A DNA stretch of 52,440 nucleotides from Longimicrobiaceae bacterium (GTDB lineage: Bacteria; Gemmatimonadota; Gemmatimonadetes; Longimicrobiales; Longimicrobiaceae). Location of the stretch: contig JAUJOM010000025.1 in NCBI GenBank assembly GCA_030447645.1, forward strand, positions 1 to 52,440, in the 5' to 3' direction. Of this stretch, positions 48,462 to 52,440 are shown piece after piece. Every line of letters starts with the position of its first letter. The stretch's first letter is position 1. A model generated the notes under the pieces. It did no database searches, was not told the origin of the DNA, and worked only from the letters and a program-made list of their open reading frames with translations. The position numbers and the translations under genes are program-made.

Positions 48462-48956
48462 TCAGGCCGCGCCGTGCTGGTTGCCTTCCGCGATCAGCCG
48501 GCGTACCTCGAGGTCGTCCGGTGCAAGCTCGGCAAACTCCCGCAGGGCATCCAGTGCCGCGTCGGGGCGTCCCCCTGCCCGCATCTGCTCGGCGTACCGG
48601 AGAAAGCTTTGGCGCGCATCCGCCCAAAAGCCCTGATGCGCCGAGATACGACCGAGGGAGCGGTGCACTTCCGCGTAGCCGGGTACAGCCCGCAGGATCT
48701 TCTTGCATATCGCGACCGCGTTGTCGTGCAGCCCGGCCTGGTGATATCCGGTGACAGCCTGCTCGTACGCATTCACCGCCTCGTCGGTTTGACCGACACG
48801 CAGGTGGAGGTCTCCCATTCGGTTCCACAGGCTCACGTCGACGTCCTGGTCACTTCCCTGAGTCACCATTTGCTGGTAGACCATCAGCGCCTCGCTCCAT
48901 CGCTCTCGCTGCTCCAGCTGTCGAGCCTTGTCCCGGAGCCTGGCCACATTTGTCAT
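48462..48956 (-). CDS. Tetratricopeptide-repeat protein
   Basis: About 164 residues from the ATG at 48956 (MTNVARLRDKARQLEQRER). Four TPR units cover most of it (WSEALMVYQQMVTQG, SLWNRMGDLHLRVGQTDEAV, AYEQAVTGYHQAGLHDNAVA, RSLGRISAHQGFWADARQSF). The longer frame to 49094 includes an implausible basic leader overlapping the hutI end and is dropped. No catalytic motif. Between hutI and ispB; it may be a scaffold. Confidence 0.75.
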   Translation of the reverse strand: MTNVARLRDKARQLEQRERWSEALMVYQQMVTQGSDQDVDVSLWNRMGDLHLRVGQTDEAVNAYEQAVTGYHQAGLHDNAVAICKKILRAVPGYAEVHRSLGRISAHQGFWADARQSFLRYAEQMRAGGRPDAALDALREFAELAPDDLEVRRLIAEGNQHGAA

Positions 48957-49003
48957 AGCACTAAAATAAGCTGCGCCGCCAGGACGGTCAAAGCGCGGGG
49001 CGC

Positions 49004-50253
49004 TCACACCACACGCTCCCCAGCCTTCCACACGCCCGCAACGAGCGGCGTCGCGAGCCGGTACGGAAGCTCGGCCACGCTCGCGACGCGCCACAACACC
49101 AGGTCAGCGGGCGCCGCCGGTGCGGAGCGTCCCGCAATCCGTCGTGCAGCTGCAGCGCTCGTGCTCCGCCCTGCTGTGGCGGCCCGCAGCGCTTCGGCCG
49201 GGCTCATGCCCATGCGCGAGCAGGCGGCGGACAGCACGAACTGGAGATTGGGCGTGGGTGACGAGCCGGGATTGAAGTCCGTGGCGAGCGCGACCGTGGC
49301 ACCGGCGTCCAGCAGCGCTCGTGCGGGGGCGAAAGCGCGGCCGTCCCAGGAAAAACAGTGTAGCAGGGAGCAGGGTTGCGACCGTACTTGAGCCGGCGAG
49401 CGCCTGGACGCCCGCGTCCGAGACCGCGCCCAGGTGATCCGCGGACGCAGCACCCAGCTGCACGGCCAGCTCAGCACCGCCGCTGCCCTCCAGCTCATCC
49501 GCGTGCAGCTTGGGGAACCAGGCCATGCTCCAGCCCTGCACGGAGGATTCGCTCACTCTGGGCACGATCGAAAACTCCAGGCTCCATGAAAACGTCGCAA
49601 AAGCGGGCTAGCCCCTCTGCGGCAACCGCCGGGATCATTTCGTTCACCACCAGGTCCACATAACTGTTTCGTTGCTCACGGAATTCGAGCGGCAGCTCGT
49701 GAGCGCCGAGAAGGTTGGCACCAGCTCGATCGGCTGCAGGGCGCCCAGGCGGCGAATCGCCCCGAGTATTTTCAGCTCGTCTTCGGGTGCTTAGCCCATA
49801 GCCGCTCTTGACCTCCGCGGTGGTGGTGCCGGCGCGCAGCATATCGGCGAGGCGAGGCAACGCAAGCTCGACCAGCTCGTCTTCGGAGCGGGTGCGCAGA
49901 TCGCGCACGGATGCGTGGATGCCCTCCTCCTCGTTGGGCGATCTCCATGTACGGCACGCCCTGACAACGGAGCACGTACTCGTCGGCGCGCCACCGTCCG
50001 GGAACACACCGCGTGTGTGTGGGAGTCCACCAGGCCTGAGTCAGCAGCCCACCCTCACAGGACACCCGCCGCGCATCTGGGTAGCGCGTACATTTCAGCC
50101 TCGGGTGCCACGGCTGCCACCCTTCCGTTATGCACCGCCACCGCCGCACGGGTCTGGGCTCCGGCGGGGCTGGATGCTCTCTGCTTCCCTGGCTGGCCCC
50201 AGACAGGTGGCAACTTCGGCAGCACCGACGAAAAGCAGCGTTTCGCTGGGCAT
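49004..50253 (-). CDS. hutI: Imidazolonepropionase, multiply frameshifted
   Basis: Hydrolyses imidazolone-propionate in histidine degradation; metal-dependent amidohydrolase. Start ATG 50253 (MPSETLLFVGAAEVATC). Recognisable pieces in successive frames: VAVHNGRVAAVAPE, VDSHTHAV with the metal His pair, EYVLRCQGVPYMEIAQRGGG, SVRDLRTRSEDELVELALPRL, TTTAEVKSGYGL, LGAHELPLEFREQRNSYVDLV, KLHADELEGSGGAELAVQLGA, SADHLGAVSDAG, ATDFNPGSSPTPNLQFVLS and a C-terminal AELPYRLATPLVAGVWKAG. At least five breaks over 1.2 kb. About 416 residues if repaired, normal. No other hut genes are in the window, so it may be remote from its operon or a decaying copy. Confidence 0.83.
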
Positions 50254-50312
50254 GGCGGAGTTTTTGCGCGAGTGAGGAGCGTTCGTGCGCCCATTCACGC
50301 AAACGGAGCACC

Positions 50313-52440
50313 ATGGTCGAAGTTTCCACCGTCCCTCCTTCCGAAAGGTATCCCGGACGCCCTCCCCGAGGGCGGCTGGTCGTGATCGCGCCCACGCGCG
50401 CCTCCTGCGAAACCATCGAGATCGGGGTGGGGCTGACCGGGGTTTCCACGGTGCTGGGCCGGGAGCATGGCGGGCACCTCCGCGAACTCGCCCCGATCCG
50501 GGCGCGGCTTCGGCATTGTAGCCGGGACGGGACGGGGAAAACGCTGGCCATCCGCCCGATGGCGGAGGAGATCGTCGGGCCTGAGCTGCGGGTGGGGGTA
50601 GTCAACCGGGAGCGTGAAGCCACCCCGGAAACACCCACTCAGAACGTGGTGATCATCACCACGGGCATCGCCCGTCGGTGGCTGCAGGACGGACTGATCG
50701 ACTCGGCGGACACGCTGGTGGTGGACGAGATCCACCAGACATCAGCTGAACTGGAGCTTTGCCTCGCCCTGGGCAAGCGGGCCGGATGCCGTTTCATCTG
50801 GCTTTCCGCCACGGTGGACCCGACCTTTTACGCCGACTACCTGGAATCCGCGGAGGTGATCCAGTCCAGCGCGTACGATCCGGCCAGGGCAGCGGAGGTG
50901 CGGGTTTCCAACACCACGGACCCAGGGGATTTCCTCAGCGAACGGTTCCTCCGGCACGTGATCCGGCAAAAGCGCGGCGTGGCCGTGTTCGTTCCTACCC
51001 GGGCCGAAACGGAGCAGATCGCGACGCTGGTCGGGGAAAGCTGGAAGCAGATCAACACGGTCTTTTATCACGGCGGCGAGCCGGTCAGCAAGCTTGCGCC
51101 TTTTTTAGCGGGCGACCCGGACAAGCCCTACCTGCTGGCGATGACCGCCGCCGGCCAGTCCGCCCTCAACATCCAGGGGCTGGACACCGTTGTCATCGAG
51201 GACGCGCAGTTCACCACCCTGATCGAGCGAGGCAAGGCAGTGCTGACGCGGCTGCCACTTGGCGCCAACGAAATCCTGCAGATGGCCGGGCGGGTGCACG
51301 GGCGCGTTGCCGGGGGAGAAGTGTGGATCCTTACTGACCGGCCGCTGCGCTTCGAAGAACTTCGCCCCACCGAGCCGAACTTTCAGCTCGCCGGCGATCC
51401 GGAGCGGGTGGCGATGACCTGCGCGGACATGGGCGTGCGCGCGGACGAGCTGGACCTCCCGGTTCCGCTGGACCGCATCGCGTACCGCCGTGCGGTGGAG
51501 CTGCTGGAGCGCCGGGGGCTGATCCAGGACCACCGCCTGACGCCGTACGGGCGGCGGGTGGAGGTCCTGCCGGTGGACCGCTCCTGGGGTGAGATGCTGG
51601 CGCAGGCCGACGATCCTCTGGTCCCGCTGGTTGCAGTGGCGGCCTCGATCGAGTCCCTGCACCGGATGCTCAAGCCGGACAACTCCATCCGCCGCCTGAT
51701 CGTACCCGGCAGTGACCACCTCACCATTTACAACCTGTACGCCGGCGCGCTGCGGGATTGCGGCAGTCTGGGAAGCGTGTATGGCCTGCCCCGCCACGTT
51801 TTTCCGGAGGAAGAGCTGGCCGCCTGGGCGGAAGCGCTCGGAGTGCTGGTGCGCTCCATCGAGGATGCGGCGCTCGCCATCGCCTCGATCTACCGCTCGC
51901 TGGAGATCCCGCTCCCGCGCCAGCTGCCCAAACTCAACGACCGCTTGGTCCAGGACTGGCGCCGCCTGGTTGGCCAGGTGATGCCCTTTCAGCTGGTGCT
52001 GGACGGGGAGACCAGCTGGGGCGAGGAAGTGCAGACTTCCCGGGCGAGCGTGTGCGGCAACTGGGCGGCGGTCGCCGGTGACATCCGGTACTTTTCGGAC
52101 AAGCACGGAAGGGCCAGGGGCTCGATCGAGGGTACGGAGATCCCGCAGACCATGATCCGGGAATTCGCGCGAGCCGACGTCGGCGCCCTCCGGTACGACG
52201 CGGATCGGAGGCGACCGCTGACACTGCGCCGCTCCCGCGTATACCATGGCTTCGAGCTGGATGGCAGCGAAGAACCGATCGACGTCTTTCCGGCCGGGCT
52301 GGAGCAGGACGCCCGGCGGGTGCTCGCCGCCGCGGTGGCCGCGGGCGAAGCGTACCATCCCGACGCGCGGGAAAACCGCCGGGCGTTTCGGGAGCTGCGG
52401 GAAACGTTTCGCCGCTCCGGCGGTGCCGCCCAGCAAATCA
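50313..52440 (+). CDS. SF2 DEAH-like helicase, truncated by window edge, with a local frameshift at motif I
   Basis: Frame open to the right edge, at least 709 residues. Start ATG 50313 with GGAG 4 bases upstream. Motifs in order: an N-terminal stretch VVIAPTRASCETIE (about 26-39), motif I recovered as AGTGTGKT only by correcting two compensating indels (about 50505 and 50532; the uncorrected frame lacks the leading residues), motif II VVDEIHQ, motif III LSATVDP, motif IV AVFVPTRAE, motif V LAMTAAGQSALN and motif VI QMAGRVHGR. The DEIH box and the VH variant in motif VI place it near DEAH helicases, but the HrpB/HrpA accessory domains are not obvious. The C-terminal half (LDLPVPLDRIAYRRAVELLE onward) is helical and unrecognised. 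RNA or DNA substrate unknown. Confidence 0.75.
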   Translation, partial: MVEVSTVPPSERYPGRPPRGRLVVIAPTRASCETIEIGVGLTGVSTVLGREHGGHLRELAPIRARLRHCSRDGTGKTLAIRPMAEEIVGPELRVGVVNREREATPETPTQNVVIITTGIARRWLQDGLIDSADTLVVDEIHQTSAELELCLALGKRAGCRFIWLSATVDPTFYADYLESAEVIQSSAYDPARAAEVRVSNTTDPGDFLSERFLRHVIRQKRGVAVFVPTRAETEQIATLVGESWKQINTVFYHGGEPVSKLAPFLAGDPDKPYLLAMTAAGQSALNIQGLDTVVIEDAQFTTLIERGKAVLTRLPLGANEILQMAGRVHGRVAGGEVWILTDRPLRFEELRPTEPNFQLAGDPERVAMTCADMGVRADELDLPVPLDRIAYRRAVELLERRGLIQDHRLTPYGRRVEVLPVDRSWGEMLAQADDPLVPLVAVAASIESLHRMLKPDNSIRRLIVPGSDHLTIYNLYAGALRDCGSLGSVYGLPRHVFPEEELAAWAEALGVLVRSIEDAALAIASIYRSLEIPLPRQLPKLNDRLVQDWRRLVGQVMPFQLVLDGETSWGEEVQTSRASVCGNWAAVAGDIRYFSDKHGRARGSIEGTEIPQTMIREFARADVGALRYDADRRRPLTLRRSRVYHGFELDGSEEPIDVFPAGLEQDARRVLAAAVAAGEAYHPDARENRRAFRELRETFRRSGGAAQQI

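Noticed and set aside
50450..50545. GTGKT in the uncorrected helicase frame as a full Walker A
   Set aside because: That frame reads RHCSRDGTGKT and lacks the expected leading residues; the shifted frame gives AGTGTGKT, the proper SF2 motif I.

Overview
The window looks like a chromosomal core segment from a high-GC, diderm bacterium. Outer-membrane markers are present (LolA, LspA, a PpiD-type chaperone, an OMP-like protein and two lipoproteins). They occur beside genes more familiar from Gram-positives (DivIVA-type coiled coil, CdaA diadenylate cyclase, YlbF family, SpoIID domain). Together with a Minf_1886-family protein this mix resembles Gemmatimonadota (Longimicrobium-like). That placement is inference from gene content; there is no rRNA in the window to test it.

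Layout. (1) 1-1.4 kb: a visibly lower-GC accessory patch with an edge-truncated zinc/HNH-like gene and a convergent membrane-anchored unknown. It abuts the 3' end of a tRNA-Val and its terminator. (2) 1.5-13.8 kb, minus strand: a long housekeeping train read from right to left (BON protein, tilS, hpt, ftsH, folP, cdaA, yggS, divIVA-like, ileS, lspA, rluD, a small membrane protein, tRNA-Val), mostly with overlapping start and stop codons. (3) 13.8-17.4 kb: phosphodiesterase, unknown, pentapeptide-repeat protein, then a plus-strand pair (small acidic protein and endonuclease III-like) facing a SWIM zinc-finger protein. (4) 17.5-20.7 kb: two lipoproteins, one very large and built of Ig-like, BACON-like and FN3-like repeats. 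(5) 20.8-32.5 kb, minus: prfA, prmC, ylbF, a CDP-alcohol phosphatidyltransferase, inositol-3-phosphate synthase, yigZ, hsp20, lon, Minf_1886, nnr, then eno, ftsB, tRNA-fMet, tRNA-Met and a terminator. (6) 32.5-45.1 kb, minus: rpmE with its terminator, and a 14-gene train (TPR, aroQ, efp, accB, pilT, accC, comB, ftsK, lolA, yajQ, hemL, spoIID-like, OMP-like, ferritin-like). (7) 45.1-52.4 kb: ppiD (plus), then DUF4321-like, polyprenyl synthase, TPR and hutI (minus), and an SF2 helicase (plus) that runs off the right edge.

The dominant anomaly is not a new pathway but reading-frame damage. About fifteen recognisable genes, several of them essential (ileS, tilS, eno, efp, accB, accC), are broken by small indels. 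Many can be repaired by restoring one base in a homopolymer. The density is highest at 41.8-50.6 kb. I read these as consensus errors and annotate each gene across its full restored span. Enolase is the exception: it carries a 7-base tandem duplication.

No CRISPR array, transposase, integrase or obvious defence island is visible. The most interesting real biology is a coupled inositol-phosphate synthase plus CDP-alcohol phosphatidyltransferase pair (likely inositol phospholipid synthesis), an SF2 helicase with unusual architecture at the right edge, a small acidic protein translationally coupled to an endonuclease III homologue, and the mosaic repeat lipoprotein. No stretch over 300 bases lacks a gene or RNA.
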